A stretch of DNA of 33,789 nt, from assembly GCA_027486335.1 (NCBI GenBank), contig JAIXPK010000051.1:1-33789 (forward strand). Reading direction: 5' to 3'. Source of the DNA: Verrucomicrobiaceae bacterium (lineage in GTDB: Bacteria > Verrucomicrobiota > Verrucomicrobiia > Verrucomicrobiales > V1-33). Position 1 is the stretch's first letter; each line of letters opens with the position of its first letter. The notes beneath the pieces were generated by a model. The model was not told where the DNA came from, made no database searches, and saw only the letters and a list, made by a program, of their open reading frames with translations. The position numbers were made by a program, and so were the translations under genes. Of this stretch, positions 22,924 to 31,497 are shown piece by piece.

Positions 22924-24002
22924 GGGTTGGAGGGCGGGTCGGGGATGGGCCAGACGGATTCGGGGCGGCACCATGGGGCGATGATGGTTCCGGGTTCCGG
23001 GGCTGGTCTGGTGGAGTCGATGAGAGCGGTTAGGGAGGTGCCTGAGGGGAGGAGGAGGGAGACGCGGGTGGAGGCGCCGGAGAAGACCGTGGAGGTGACG
23101 CGGGCGGGCGGGAAGACGATGGCGCTGAGGCCTGGGGAGCCGGAGGCGTGGAGGTGTTCCGGGCGGATGGCCAGGGTGATGGCGGATGGGGCGCCCTGGC
23201 CGCGGGGGACGCGGAAGCCGAGACCTTCGGCGGAGACGAGCCATGAGTCGGAGTCGGTGCCTGCGAGTGTGCCTGCGAGGAAGTTGTTATCGCCGAGGAA
23301 GGCGGCGGCGAAGCGGGAGGCTGGGCGGAGGTAGAGATCGTGGGGTGAGCCGGTCTGGATGATGCGGCCGTGGTCCATGATGGTTAGTCTGGAGGACATG
23401 CCGAGGGCTTCTTCCTGATCGTGGGTGACGTAGATGAATGTCAGGTTCCGGGATTGCTGGAGGTCGCGGAGTTCGTGCTGCATTTCCCTGCGGAGGCGGA
23501 GGTCGAGAGCGCCGAGGGGTTCGTCGAGGAGGACGATTTCGGGGTTGGTGGCGAGGGCGCGGGCGAGGGCGACGCGCTGCTGCTGACCGCCGGAGAGTTG
23601 TGAGGGGAGACGGCTGGCGAGGTGGTCGAGGCGGACGAGAGCGAGCATGGCTAGGGCGGCGCGGTCGCGGTCGGCGCGGTTGATGCCCTGCATGCGGAGG
23701 CCGAAGGCGACGTTTTCGCCGGCGGTGAGGTGGGGGAAGAGAGCGTAGTTCTGGAAGACCATGTTGACGGGACCTGCGAAGGGCGGGTGGTCCGTGGAGA
23801 TGGGTTGGCCGCAGACGGAGATGGCGCCGGAGTCCGGGGGTTCGAAGCCTGCGATGAGGCGGAGCGTGGTGCTTTTTCCGGAGCCGCTGGCGCCGAGGAT
23901 GGAGAAGAATTCGCCGCGGGGGATATCGAGAGAGAGGTCGCTGACGACGGGGTTGCCGTGGAAGGACTTGGAGACCGAGCGGAGCGAGACGGCGGCGTCC
24001 AT
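22920..24002 (-). CDS. ABC importer ATP-binding protein, PotA-like
   Basis: The 360-residue ATPase has Walker A GASGSGKST (37-45), Q loop MVFQNYALFPHL, signature LSGGQQQRVALARAL, Walker B IVLLDEPLGALD and switch His in IYVTHDQEEALGM. A C-terminal TOBE-type domain includes ITLAIRPEHLHAS. FQNYALFPHLTAGENVAFGL is typical of PotA. It starts 29 bases after the squalene/phytoene synthase-like gene and ends overlapping the PotB-like permease by 4 bases. It is the core ATPase for the permease pair. Polyamine transport is the most likely class, but Fe3+ or phosphonate cannot be excluded without the binding protein. Confidence 0.94.
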   Translation of the reverse strand: MDAAVSLRSVSKSFHGNPVVSDLSLDIPRGEFFSILGASGSGKSTTLRLIAGFEPPDSGAISVCGQPISTDHPPFAGPVNMVFQNYALFPHLTAGENVAFGLRMQGINRADRDRAALAMLALVRLDHLASRLPSQLSGGQQQRVALARALATNPEIVLLDEPLGALDLRLRREMQHELRDLQQSRNLTFIYVTHDQEEALGMSSRLTIMDHGRIIQTGSPHDLYLRPASRFAAAFLGDNNFLAGTLAGTDSDSWLVSAEGLGFRVPRGQGAPSAITLAIRPEHLHASGSPGLSAIVFPPARVTSTVFSGASTRVSLLLPSGTSLTALIDSTRPAPEPGTIIAPWCRPESVWPIPDPPSNP

Positions 24003-24031
24003 GGGTTGCGGCGGGTGGGGGAGTTAGGTGG

Positions 24032-24895
24032 TCAGCGGAAGATTTTGAGGGCGAGACCGCGGAGCCATGCTTTGGCGACGTAGCGGACCTTGCGGGAGAG
24101 CGGGAGACTGTAGCGGAGGTCGAAGACCCGGCAGCCGTCGTGCTGGAGGAGATCGAGCGTGCCGCTGTAGATGCGGCGCATGGTTTCGGAGGCGAGGAGC
24201 GGGCCCTCGTCTTCGCGGCGCCATGCGGCGACTGCGGCGGCGTATTCGCTGCGGGCGCGGGCGATCTGGATGTCCATGAGGCGGAAGAAGCCGTCGTGGT
24301 AGCGGTGGGCGGCGATGTCAGCTTCGGTGCAGCCGGCGGCGGCCATTTCGTCGAGCGGGAGGTAGAGACGGCCGCCGTTCTCCCAGTCGGCGCGGATGTC
24401 GCGGAGGATGTTAGTGATCTGGAGGGCGTAGCCGAGGTGGATGGCGTAGTCGCGGCTTTCGGGGGTGCGGCAGCCGAAGATTCTGACGCTGACGAGGCCG
24501 ACGCAACTGGCGACGCGGTGGCAGTAGATGCGGAGGTCTTCCCACGAGGCGAAGCGGCGTGGTTCGAGGTCCATGCTGACGCCTTCGATGATTTCCTCGA
24601 GGTCTGAGACTGGGACGTGGTTGCGGTCGCGGAGGGCGACGATGGATTGTTCGAGCGGATTCATGTCCGCGGCGCGTTCGTGGATGACATCCCGCCAGCG
24701 CTGGAGGCCGGCGATGCGATCGGCGACGGGGATGCCTTCGTCGTCTGCGATGTCATCGACGATGCGGCAGAAGGCGTAGAAGGCGTACATGTCCTCGCGG
24801 CGTTCTTCCGGGAGACTGGCTAGGGCGAAGGCAAGGTTCGACCGGCTTTTGCGCACAATGGCGGCGGCGGCGGCGGCGGGCGAATTGTCGGACAT
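24032..24895 (-). CDS. Squalene/phytoene synthase family enzyme (HpnD/CrtB-like)
   Basis: Family enzymes join two prenyl diphosphates head to head to give presqualene diphosphate or phytoene. The 287-residue protein has both Mg-binding aspartate motifs: RIVDDIADDE (D47-D51) and NILRDIRADWENGGRLYLP (D166-D170). YAFCRIVDD and ALQITNILRD are classic. No signal peptide is seen; the C-terminus (VRYVAKAWLRGLALKIF) could rest on the membrane. HpnD and CrtB are hard to separate by eye, so no symbol is given. No HpnC, HpnE or desaturase gene is nearby, while an MMPL protein with HpnN-like features lies 3.5 kb upstream. It starts the probable operon that leads into the ABC importer. The leader contains a small hairpin, GTGAAGC/GCTTCAC (24905-24923). 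Confidence 0.92.
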   Translation of the reverse strand: MSDNSPAAAAAAIVRKSRSNLAFALASLPEERREDMYAFYAFCRIVDDIADDEGIPVADRIAGLQRWRDVIHERAADMNPLEQSIVALRDRNHVPVSDLEEIIEGVSMDLEPRRFASWEDLRIYCHRVASCVGLVSVRIFGCRTPESRDYAIHLGYALQITNILRDIRADWENGGRLYLPLDEMAAAGCTEADIAAHRYHDGFFRLMDIQIARARSEYAAAVAAWRREDEGPLLASETMRRIYSGTLDLLQHDGCRVFDLRYSLPLSRKVRYVAKAWLRGLALKIFR

Positions 24896-24995
24896 GGGGA
24901 ATTGGTGAAGCTATACGCTTCACTGGTCCCGGGTGGCTGTCCACATTGAATCCGCAGGTGCGTGATGGGGGAGTCACGCTGGTGGAGGCTGGGGG

Positions 24996-27605
24996 TTACA
25001 AGCCTGAGGCGTTGAGTTTGCGGCGGACGATGCGGTTGCCTGCGGCGACGCAGAGCCATGAGCGGTCTGGGCCTGCGAAGGTGGCGCTGACGATGGATTG
25101 GCCTGGGGCAGGGTGGGAGAGGAGCCCGCATTCTCTGCCGGTGGGGTCGAAGACCTGGACGCCGAGGGCGGAAGTGACGAACCAGCGGCCGTCCTTGTCT
25201 GAACACATGCCGTCGCCGCCGCTCTGGGTTTTGAAGGGAGGCGGGGCGTTGAAGGGGAATTCGCCGGCTGGGTCGATGGGGCGGCGGAGGGACATGATGG
25301 GCATGCCTGCGTCGAGGGTGCCGTTGGAGCGGACGCGCCATGCGTGGACGAAGCGGCCTGTGTATTCTGAGACGGCGAGGGTGCCGCCGTCTGGGGAGAG
25401 GGCGATGCCGTTGGGGCCGGAGAGGCCGGAGGCGGCGGTGGCGAGGGTTTTGGATTTGAGGTCGAGGGAGACGACCTCGCCTTTGCCGGTGTCGGTGAAG
25501 TAGACGAAGCCGTTGGAGGAGACGGCGAGGTCATTGGGGTTGACGTTGGAGGCGAGGATTTCGGTGGCTCCGGTGGCTGGGTTCATGGCGGTGAGCTGGT
25601 GGCTGCTGCCGCTGCAGAAGATGATGCGGCCGTCCGGGGCGGCGTGGGCTCCGCTGCCGTTGTGGTCGGAGAGTTTGGTTTTGGAGCCGTCTGGGGCGAT
25701 GCGCCAGTAGCCGCCTGATTTGAGGTCGTTGGCGAAGAGATTGCCGGTGGCGTCGCTGGAGAGACCGTCTGCGAAGCCGAAGCCGTCGGCGAGGAGCTGC
25801 CATGATTCGCCGTCGATGAGGAGCTTGTTGAGAGAGAGGTCGCCGCCGAGGTCGTCCTTGGTTTTGCCGGGGGATGAGGTGGTGGATTCGGAACGCCAGA
25901 GCCAGCGCATGGCGTCTGGGAAGATGGCACCGCCGCGGTGGCTGTTGTGGCCGAATCCTTCCTGCCAGTCGAATTTGAGGTCGTAGCCCATGTAGGCCAG
26001 GGCGGCGTGCATCTGGCGGTTGGCGGTGGGCCAGTGGCCGAAGGGGTTGTCGAGGTCGCCGGAGGAGTCCTGGAGGAAGACGCGGAGGGGTTTGCGTTCG
26101 GTTTTACGGATGAGATAGGGGTAGGAGTTGCCGCCGCGGAGATTGACGAAGCTGCCGATGGTGCTGAGGACGCGGCGGAATTGGTCAGGGCGTTCCCATG
26201 CGGCGGTGAAGCTGCAGATGCCGCCGCTGCTGGCACCGCAGAGACCGCGGCGTTCGGGGTCTTTGGAGACGGGCCAGAGTTTTTCGATTTCGGGGATGAT
26301 TTCGTCGAGGAGGAAGCGGGAGTAGGCTGGGCCGAGGCCGTCGTATTCGAGACTGCGGTTGCTGCTGCTCCACGGGTTCTGACGGGGTTTGGCTGGGTCG
26401 TGGCCTGGGTTGATGAAGACGGCGACCATGGGGGGGATTTCGCCGGCGGCGATGAGGTTATCGAGGACGGTGGGGACGCCCCACGCGCCCGAACGGTTTT
26501 GATAGTCGTGACCGTCCTGGAAGATCATGAGGGCGGCGGAGCCGTCGGGTTTGTGCTGGGCTGGGACGTAGACTGACCAGTCGCGTTCGGTGCCTGGGAA
26601 GACCTTGCTTTTCCATGTGGGCATGGCGGTGAGCTTGCCTTCGGGGACGCCGGGTTTGGGATTGGCGTCGGGGTGGCGTGCGGGTTTGCTATCGGATTTT
26701 GATTCTTCGGGCGGCTGAGGTTTAGCGGGTGGCTGGAAGGCCCATGTGAGGGCTTCGGGGAGGAGAGCGCCGCCGGGGCGGCCGTCGTGACCGCCGCCGG
26801 TCATGGTGAAGGAGTGTTCGTAGCCTGCCCAGCGGAGGGCAGCGGCCATGTCCTCGTTAGCGAGGGGCCAGTGGCCGTGCATGTTGTCGAGGTCGTTTTC
26901 GCCTTCCTGCATCCAGATGCGGATGGGTTTGGGGGATTTGCGGGAGGCGCGGATGAGGGCCGGGTAGTGGTGGCCGCCGCGGATGTTGGTGAACGAGCCG
27001 ATGTGGGAGATGACGTTGTGGAAGAGGTCTGGGCGTTCCCATGCGGCGGAGAAGGCGGCGATGGCGCTGCTGCTGATGCCGCAGATGGCCCACTTGGCGG
27101 GATCGGTGGCGAGGTTGGCTTTGGCGCGGGCGGCGGGGATGAGTTCGTCGGCGAGGAAGCGAGCGCAGGTGCCGTCGGGGGAATCGTATTCGAAGCTGCG
27201 GATGCTGCGGGGTTTGGCGTCTTTGAGGTCTGGGGGGATGGTGCCTGGGCTGACGAAGATGGCGGCGGTGGGCGGGAGTTTGCCTGCGGCGATGAGGTTA
27301 TCGAGGACGATGGTGGCGCGGGAGGCGCCGTCGGGTTTGAGGTAGCCGGGGCCGTCGAGGAAGATGACGGCGTTGAGGGGTGAGTCCGGGGACGCTTGAG
27401 CGGGGATGTAGAGGGAGGCGTCGCGGATGGAATCCGGGTAGATTTTCGAGGGGGGGAGCGGGAGTGGGGAGACGGTGCCTGCGGGGACGCCGGGCTGGGG
27501 TTTGGCGGTGTCCGAGAGAGGCGGGATGTCGCGGGCGGGGAGAAGGGAGGCGGAGGCGGGCAGGAGGAGGGCCGCCATGAGTGGGGAGAGGCGCGGAGCA
27601 GGCAT
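24996..27605 (-). CDS. Secreted fusion of two esterase domains and an SMP-30-like propeller
   Basis: This 869-residue exported protein (signal about 1-25) holds two tandem alpha/beta-hydrolase domains of the enterochelin esterase-like (Fes/esterase D) type, at about 50-290 and 330-570, and a C-terminal SMP-30/gluconolactonase-like propeller (about 595-869). Nucleophile motifs are GISSS (S178) and GASSG (S459). The acid/His regions ENDLDN and GGGHDGRPGG are matched by SGDLDN and GFGHNSHRGG. Both copies share AAWERPD, IGSF and YP-LIR, so the second arose by internal duplication. Only copy 2 keeps the usual Gly after the nucleophile. Propeller signs are GFGFADGLSSDATGNLFAND, VNPNDLAVSSNGFVYFTD and GLSGPNGIALSPDGGTLAVS. 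It may act on sugar or polyphenol esters outside the cell; the substrate is unknown. Confidence 0.9.
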   Translation of the reverse strand: MPAPRLSPLMAALLLPASASLLPARDIPPLSDTAKPQPGVPAGTVSPLPLPPSKIYPDSIRDASLYIPAQASPDSPLNAVIFLDGPGYLKPDGASRATIVLDNLIAAGKLPPTAAIFVSPGTIPPDLKDAKPRSIRSFEYDSPDGTCARFLADELIPAARAKANLATDPAKWAICGISSSAIAAFSAAWERPDLFHNVISHIGSFTNIRGGHHYPALIRASRKSPKPIRIWMQEGENDLDNMHGHWPLANEDMAAALRWAGYEHSFTMTGGGHDGRPGGALLPEALTWAFQPPAKPQPPEESKSDSKPARHPDANPKPGVPEGKLTAMPTWKSKVFPGTERDWSVYVPAQHKPDGSAALMIFQDGHDYQNRSGAWGVPTVLDNLIAAGEIPPMVAVFINPGHDPAKPRQNPWSSSNRSLEYDGLGPAYSRFLLDEIIPEIEKLWPVSKDPERRGLCGASSGGICSFTAAWERPDQFRRVLSTIGSFVNLRGGNSYPYLIRKTERKPLRVFLQDSSGDLDNPFGHWPTANRQMHAALAYMGYDLKFDWQEGFGHNSHRGGAIFPDAMRWLWRSESTTSSPGKTKDDLGGDLSLNKLLIDGESWQLLADGFGFADGLSSDATGNLFANDLKSGGYWRIAPDGSKTKLSDHNGSGAHAAPDGRIIFCSGSSHQLTAMNPATGATEILASNVNPNDLAVSSNGFVYFTDTGKGEVVSLDLKSKTLATAASGLSGPNGIALSPDGGTLAVSEYTGRFVHAWRVRSNGTLDAGMPIMSLRRPIDPAGEFPFNAPPPFKTQSGGDGMCSDKDGRWFVTSALGVQVFDPTGRECGLLSHPAPGQSIVSATFAGPDRSWLCVAAGNRIVRRKLNASGL

Positions 27606-27668
27606 GGGGGATGCCTGTGTGGCGCGGACTGGTTTTGTGCAAGCTGGGGGCGGGTCCGCGAGCCCGTT

Positions 27669-28412
27669 TCACCAGTAGCCCCACTGGCGGGTGGACATGA
27701 CGTAGATGCCGAGGGCGAGATTGGCGACGGCGTGCATGACGACGACAGGCCAGATGCTTCTGGTGCGGAGGTAGAGCCAGCCGGTGAGCATGGCCCAGAC
27801 GAAGGCGGCGGCGCGGTCGGGGCCGGTGTGAGCGAGGACGATGCCTGCGGCAACGGCCCAGAAGGCGGTGCGGTGGGGGGTGCCGTGGGGAAGGGTGTGG
27901 AATTCGCGGTCGGGGTCGGAGACGGTGCGCCAGAGGAAGCCGCGCCAGAAGGTTTCTTCGACGAGGGGGACGACGAGCGTCATGCGGATGAAGCGCAGGG
28001 CGAGGGCGCTCCACCATGCGGTCGGGTTGGAGTCCCAGATGGAGGGGTCGAAGCCGTCGAGGCGATCGGTGCAGCCTAGCCATTTGATTTCGGGGACGAG
28101 ACCGCGGGAGAAGAGCCAGCCTGGGAGGATCCAGAGGGCGATGCCGAGGAGGCCCATGAAGGCGGCGAGAGCGAGCTGGGAGGGGCGAGGAAGGGCGGAG
28201 CGGTAGTGGGCGCGGCAGATCCAGAGCCACGCGGCGGCGGCGATGGTCTGGAGAGGATAGGCCCACTGTTCCGGATGACGGCGCCACCAGACGGCTCCGG
28301 CGGTATCGACTTTGACGAACGAAGGGAGGAGCATGATGCCCATGAAGAGGATCAGCGGGCCGGCCCATGCGGCGAGGGGGGAGAGACGCAGTTTCTGGAT
28401 CAGGGCGTTCAT
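27669..28412 (-). CDS. CAAX prenyl protease-related membrane protein (CPBP family)
   Basis: The 247-residue multi-pass membrane protein carries the CPBP glutamate motif VVPLVEETFWRGFLWR, a later His region GIVLAHTGPDRAAAFVWAML and PVVVMHAVANLALGIYV. About six hydrophobic helices are seen, including PLILFMGIMLLPSF and ALAAFMGLLGIALWILPGWL. CPBP glutamic proteases cleave inside or beside the membrane. The overall pattern recalls the CAAX-protease-related subgroup (TIGR03008) found with PEP-CTERM/exosortase systems, which would fit the two PEP-CTERM proteins in this window; this subgroup call is from memory and not tested. The start codon lies one base after the stop of the MMPL gene, so translation is coupled. 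The frame upstream to 28640 is a shadow. Confidence 0.85.
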   Translation of the reverse strand: MNALIQKLRLSPLAAWAGPLILFMGIMLLPSFVKVDTAGAVWWRRHPEQWAYPLQTIAAAAWLWICRAHYRSALPRPSQLALAAFMGLLGIALWILPGWLFSRGLVPEIKWLGCTDRLDGFDPSIWDSNPTAWWSALALRFIRMTLVVPLVEETFWRGFLWRTVSDPDREFHTLPHGTPHRTAFWAVAAGIVLAHTGPDRAAAFVWAMLTGWLYLRTRSIWPVVVMHAVANLALGIYVMSTRQWGYW

Positions 28413-28413
28413 G

Positions 28414-30798
28414 TCAGGGAGCTGGAGGAAGGGGCGGGCCGATGCGGCGGGCGGCGGCGACGGGGAGGATGCAGAGGGCGATGATGAGATTGAGGGAGAG
28501 GGCGAGGGCGCAGACGAGGCCCATGGAGACGAGGCCGTCGAGACGGGCGGTGACGAGGGAGGCGAAGCCTGCGGTGGTGGTGAGGCAGCAACTGACGAGG
28601 GCGCGGCCGGTGGTGAGGCGGAGCGTGCCTGGGGTGGCACCGCTACGGAGGGCGAGGAGGACGTGGATGCTGTAGTCGATGCCTGTGCCGAGGGCGAGGA
28701 GGAGAGCGGTGAGGTTGAAGAAGTTCCACGAGATGCCGAGCCATGACATGGCGCCGAGGAGCGTGGCGAGATTGAGGGCCATGACAGCGAGGCAGAAGGC
28801 GACGCCGCGCCAGTGGCGGAAGGTGACGATGAGGAGGAGGAGGACGGCGGCTCCGAGGACGGCGAGGATGCGGAAGAGTTCGGCAGGGACGCGGCTGGCG
28901 AGGCGGCTGGCGAGGAGGTCTTCGCCCATGAGGAAGAGCCCGGCGCTGGAGGCTTCCGGCTGGAGTGCGGCGGCGACGGCCTCGTGGGATTCAGCGGGAA
29001 CGATGGCGGCCATGCAGACGGAGGTGCCGTCGGCGGATTGCTGGACGAAGCGGCTGAGCATCCAGCGAGCGGGAGCGGAGGGCGGGAGGGCGGGAGGGCC
29101 GCCGGATTCGCGCCATGACGTCCACATGGAGAGGAGCCTGTCGGTTAGGCCCCATGCGAGGGGTTCGTAGCCGGCTTCGAGGACGGCGTCGCGGAGGCGC
29201 GGGGCGGCTTCGGCGAGGCGAGCGGTAGTGCCTTCGAGGTTAGTGCGGCGCCAGTCGTCGTGCGGCCAGAGAGCGATGGGGAAGCTAGAGGAGCGGATGG
29301 TGCCGGCGTCGGTGGCGCGGCGGATGGCCGACTGCATTTCTGCGAGGCGGGCGGGCATGTCGGCGGGATTGCTGGTGGTGGCGATCCATTGCAAGCCCTT
29401 GTTGCCGCCGATGAGGTCGGAGGCGCGCTGCATGGTTGATTCGGCTTCGCTATGGTGAAGCTTCATGCAGGCCATGGAGGCGTCGAGGGGCGGGGTGCCG
29501 CGGAAGATGAGGCCGGAGAGGGCGAAGGCGACGATGGCGGTGGCGGACCATGCGAGGAAACGGCCTGCGGATGGGGAGCCGATCCATGAGATTGGGGCGG
29601 CGGCGGTGGGTGGAGCGGGCTGGGTCTGGGGCCTGCCTTTGAGGAGCCATGAGCAGCAGGGGCCGAGCATGACGGCGGCTCCGATGACGATGCCGATGCC
29701 GACGAGGATGCCGAGGCCGGAGATGCCGGGGACTGAGCAGACGGCGAGGGAGAGGAAGGCAGCGGCGGTGGTGGCGGCGGCGGCGAGGATGCCTGCGGCG
29801 GACCGTTTCCTGACGGATTCGGCGGGGCCGGGAGCGAGGGATTCCTGGTGGACGAGGATGCCGTAGTCGACGACGAGCCCGATGAGGATGCCGCCGAAGC
29901 CGGCGGTCATGACGTTCATGTCCTTGAGGAGGAGGCCGCCGGTGGCGAGAGTGAGGAGGGCGACGAGGACGAGGGCTGCGGTGACGAGGAGGAGCGGGCG
30001 GAGCGAGCGGTAGAAGAGCCAGAAGATGAGGGCGGTGAGGGCGACGGAGCCGAGACCGGAGCCGACCATATCGGACTGCATGATGCGAGCGGCTTCTGAT
30101 TCGTAGGCTGGGTGTCCGGTGAGGCCGACGGTGGCCTTGTGAGGGGAGACGGCGGATTGGAGGAGGGAGCGGACCTCATCGACCCAGCGGCCGGATTCCT
30201 GCCAGTTGTGGTAGGTGTCGGGCGAGCGGATGAAGAGGATGCGGCGGCGGCCGTCGGAGGAAGAGAACGTGGCGGCGCTTCCTGCGGCGTCGCCGAGGCT
30301 ATCCATGAGTGGGGTGGCGAGCCCGAGGGGGTCGTAGCCCATGAGGCCTGCGGAGCTGCCGAAGCCGGTGGCGAGTTGTTCCTGAACGGAGGCAAGTCGG
30401 GCGGCGATGCGGTCCGGGGCGAGATCGGCTTCGACGCGCTGCCATTGATCCGGGGGGAGGTTGAGGAGGGACCACGCGAGGAAGCCGGCGGCGGCATCGG
30501 GGTCGCGTTCGAGGGGCGGGCCGGAGATGATTTCGGCGGCGAGGTCGGAGCGGGAGCGGAGGGTTTTTTCTGCGGCGGCGGCGGCGCGGGCGGAGAGGTC
30601 CGGGGACGGGGCTTCGATGAGGGCGATGAGTTCGTTGCGCTGGGCGAAGTGATCGAGGAAGAGGCGGAGGCCCTGGGTTTCCCGCATGTCCGGAGGCAGG
30701 AGGGCGGTGATATTGACGTCGTAGCTGACGCGGGAGGCACCTGCGGCGATGAAAGCCGCGGCGAGCAGCCATGGCAGCAGCCGCAGCCAGCGTTTCAT
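28414..30798 (-). CDS. MMPL/RND-type membrane transporter (HpnN-like)
   Basis: The 794-residue inner membrane protein has two RND repeats. Each begins with one helix (LRLLPWLLAAAFIAAGASRV; RFLAWSATAIVAFALSGLIF), then a large periplasmic loop, then a bundle of about five helices. The MMPL signature Asp-Tyr pairs are in LIGLVVDYGILVHQE and LGTGIDYSIHVLLALRSG. MMPL proteins export lipids; HpnN moves hopanoids to the outer membrane in other bacteria, and a squalene-type synthase gene lies downstream, but a hopanoid role here is only inferred. It heads a same-strand run with the CAAX-protease-like gene (one base apart) and diverges from the HTH gene at 30903. No Shine-Dalgarno site precedes the ATG at 30798. 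Confidence 0.93.
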   Translation of the reverse strand: MKRWLRLLPWLLAAAFIAAGASRVSYDVNITALLPPDMRETQGLRLFLDHFAQRNELIALIEAPSPDLSARAAAAAEKTLRSRSDLAAEIISGPPLERDPDAAAGFLAWSLLNLPPDQWQRVEADLAPDRIAARLASVQEQLATGFGSSAGLMGYDPLGLATPLMDSLGDAAGSAATFSSSDGRRRILFIRSPDTYHNWQESGRWVDEVRSLLQSAVSPHKATVGLTGHPAYESEAARIMQSDMVGSGLGSVALTALIFWLFYRSLRPLLLVTAALVLVALLTLATGGLLLKDMNVMTAGFGGILIGLVVDYGILVHQESLAPGPAESVRKRSAAGILAAAATTAAAFLSLAVCSVPGISGLGILVGIGIVIGAAVMLGPCCSWLLKGRPQTQPAPPTAAAPISWIGSPSAGRFLAWSATAIVAFALSGLIFRGTPPLDASMACMKLHHSEAESTMQRASDLIGGNKGLQWIATTSNPADMPARLAEMQSAIRRATDAGTIRSSSFPIALWPHDDWRRTNLEGTTARLAEAAPRLRDAVLEAGYEPLAWGLTDRLLSMWTSWRESGGPPALPPSAPARWMLSRFVQQSADGTSVCMAAIVPAESHEAVAAALQPEASSAGLFLMGEDLLASRLASRVPAELFRILAVLGAAVLLLLIVTFRHWRGVAFCLAVMALNLATLLGAMSWLGISWNFFNLTALLLALGTGIDYSIHVLLALRSGATPGTLRLTTGRALVSCCLTTTAGFASLVTARLDGLVSMGLVCALALSLNLIIALCILPVAAARRIGPPLPPAP

Positions 30799-30902
30799 GA
30801 GGAAGGAGGCGGCTGCGGCGCGGGCAGCGCGCGGTTGGCGGGGCGGGGGGACACGGCGGCGCGCTTACCCCGGAGCGCGGGTGGGGTCAAACGGGGAGTC
30901 TG

Positions 30903-31493
30903 GTGCTGGTGGAGAGTGGGGTGGGTGCATTTCCCGCATTGTCAGCGGCGCGGTGGCGGATTAGCGGGGGAGCGGCCGGCGATTCTGCCGGTATCCCCGT
31001 TACCACAGTGGAATCCCACGAAGTCCTCCGCGAAGCGTTTGAGAAAGCCAGTCCGAAGGAGATCGCCGCGTTGCTCGGCGTTTCTCTGAGTCTTGTGTAC
31101 AAGTGGTCGCAGCCGCCTGGTGAAGGCCAGGGCAGCGGGAGCCTGAATCCACTGGACCGGACGCGGGCGCTGATGGAGATCACGCGTGATCCGGGGATCA
31201 TCAAATGGCTGTGTCAGGTGAACGGCGGGTATTTCGTGCTGAATCCGGGGAGTGGAGGAGCGGAGCACCGGGAGGTGGGGACGTCGATGAATGCGATCAT
31301 CCAGCAGTTTGCGGATTTTCTTTCGGGGATTACGAAGGCGGCGACGGACCACCGGATTACGGAGGAGGAATCGCAGGAGATCCGGCGGAACTGGGATGAT
31401 CTGAAGACGTTAGCGGAGGGGTTTGTGAGGGCGTGCGAGGACGGGGATTTTGGGAGGATGGGGCGTGGTTCGCTGATGACGGAGCGCGGGTGA
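30903..31493 (+). CDS. Helix-turn-helix regulator with coiled-coil tail
   Basis: The 196-residue frame has a phage CII-like HTH at about 38-62 (ASPKEIAALLGVSLSLVYKW), a basic linker (LNPLDRTRALMEITRDPGII), and a helical C-terminus (MNAIIQQFADFLSGITKAAT through EESQEIRRNWDDLKTLAEGF) likely to form oligomers. The GTG at 30903 has GGGGAG upstream. The first ~35 residues look unconserved, so a GTG at 31008 (161 residues) is equally possible. It is a transcription factor by fold; its targets are unknown, though the divergent MMPL gene 104 bases away is a candidate. The HTH-encoding part is near balanced in G and C while the tail is G-rich. Confidence 0.75.
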   Translation: MLVESGVGAFPALSAARWRISGGAAGDSAGIPVTTVESHEVLREAFEKASPKEIAALLGVSLSLVYKWSQPPGEGQGSGSLNPLDRTRALMEITRDPGIIKWLCQVNGGYFVLNPGSGGAEHREVGTSMNAIIQQFADFLSGITKAATDHRITEEESQEIRRNWDDLKTLAEGFVRACEDGDFGRMGRGSLMTERG

Positions 31494-31497
31494 GATT

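Noticed and set aside
20175..24002. Iron (FbpABC) importer assignment
   Set aside because: Not excluded, but permease motifs look closer to the spermidine/putrescine type; left unassigned instead of named.
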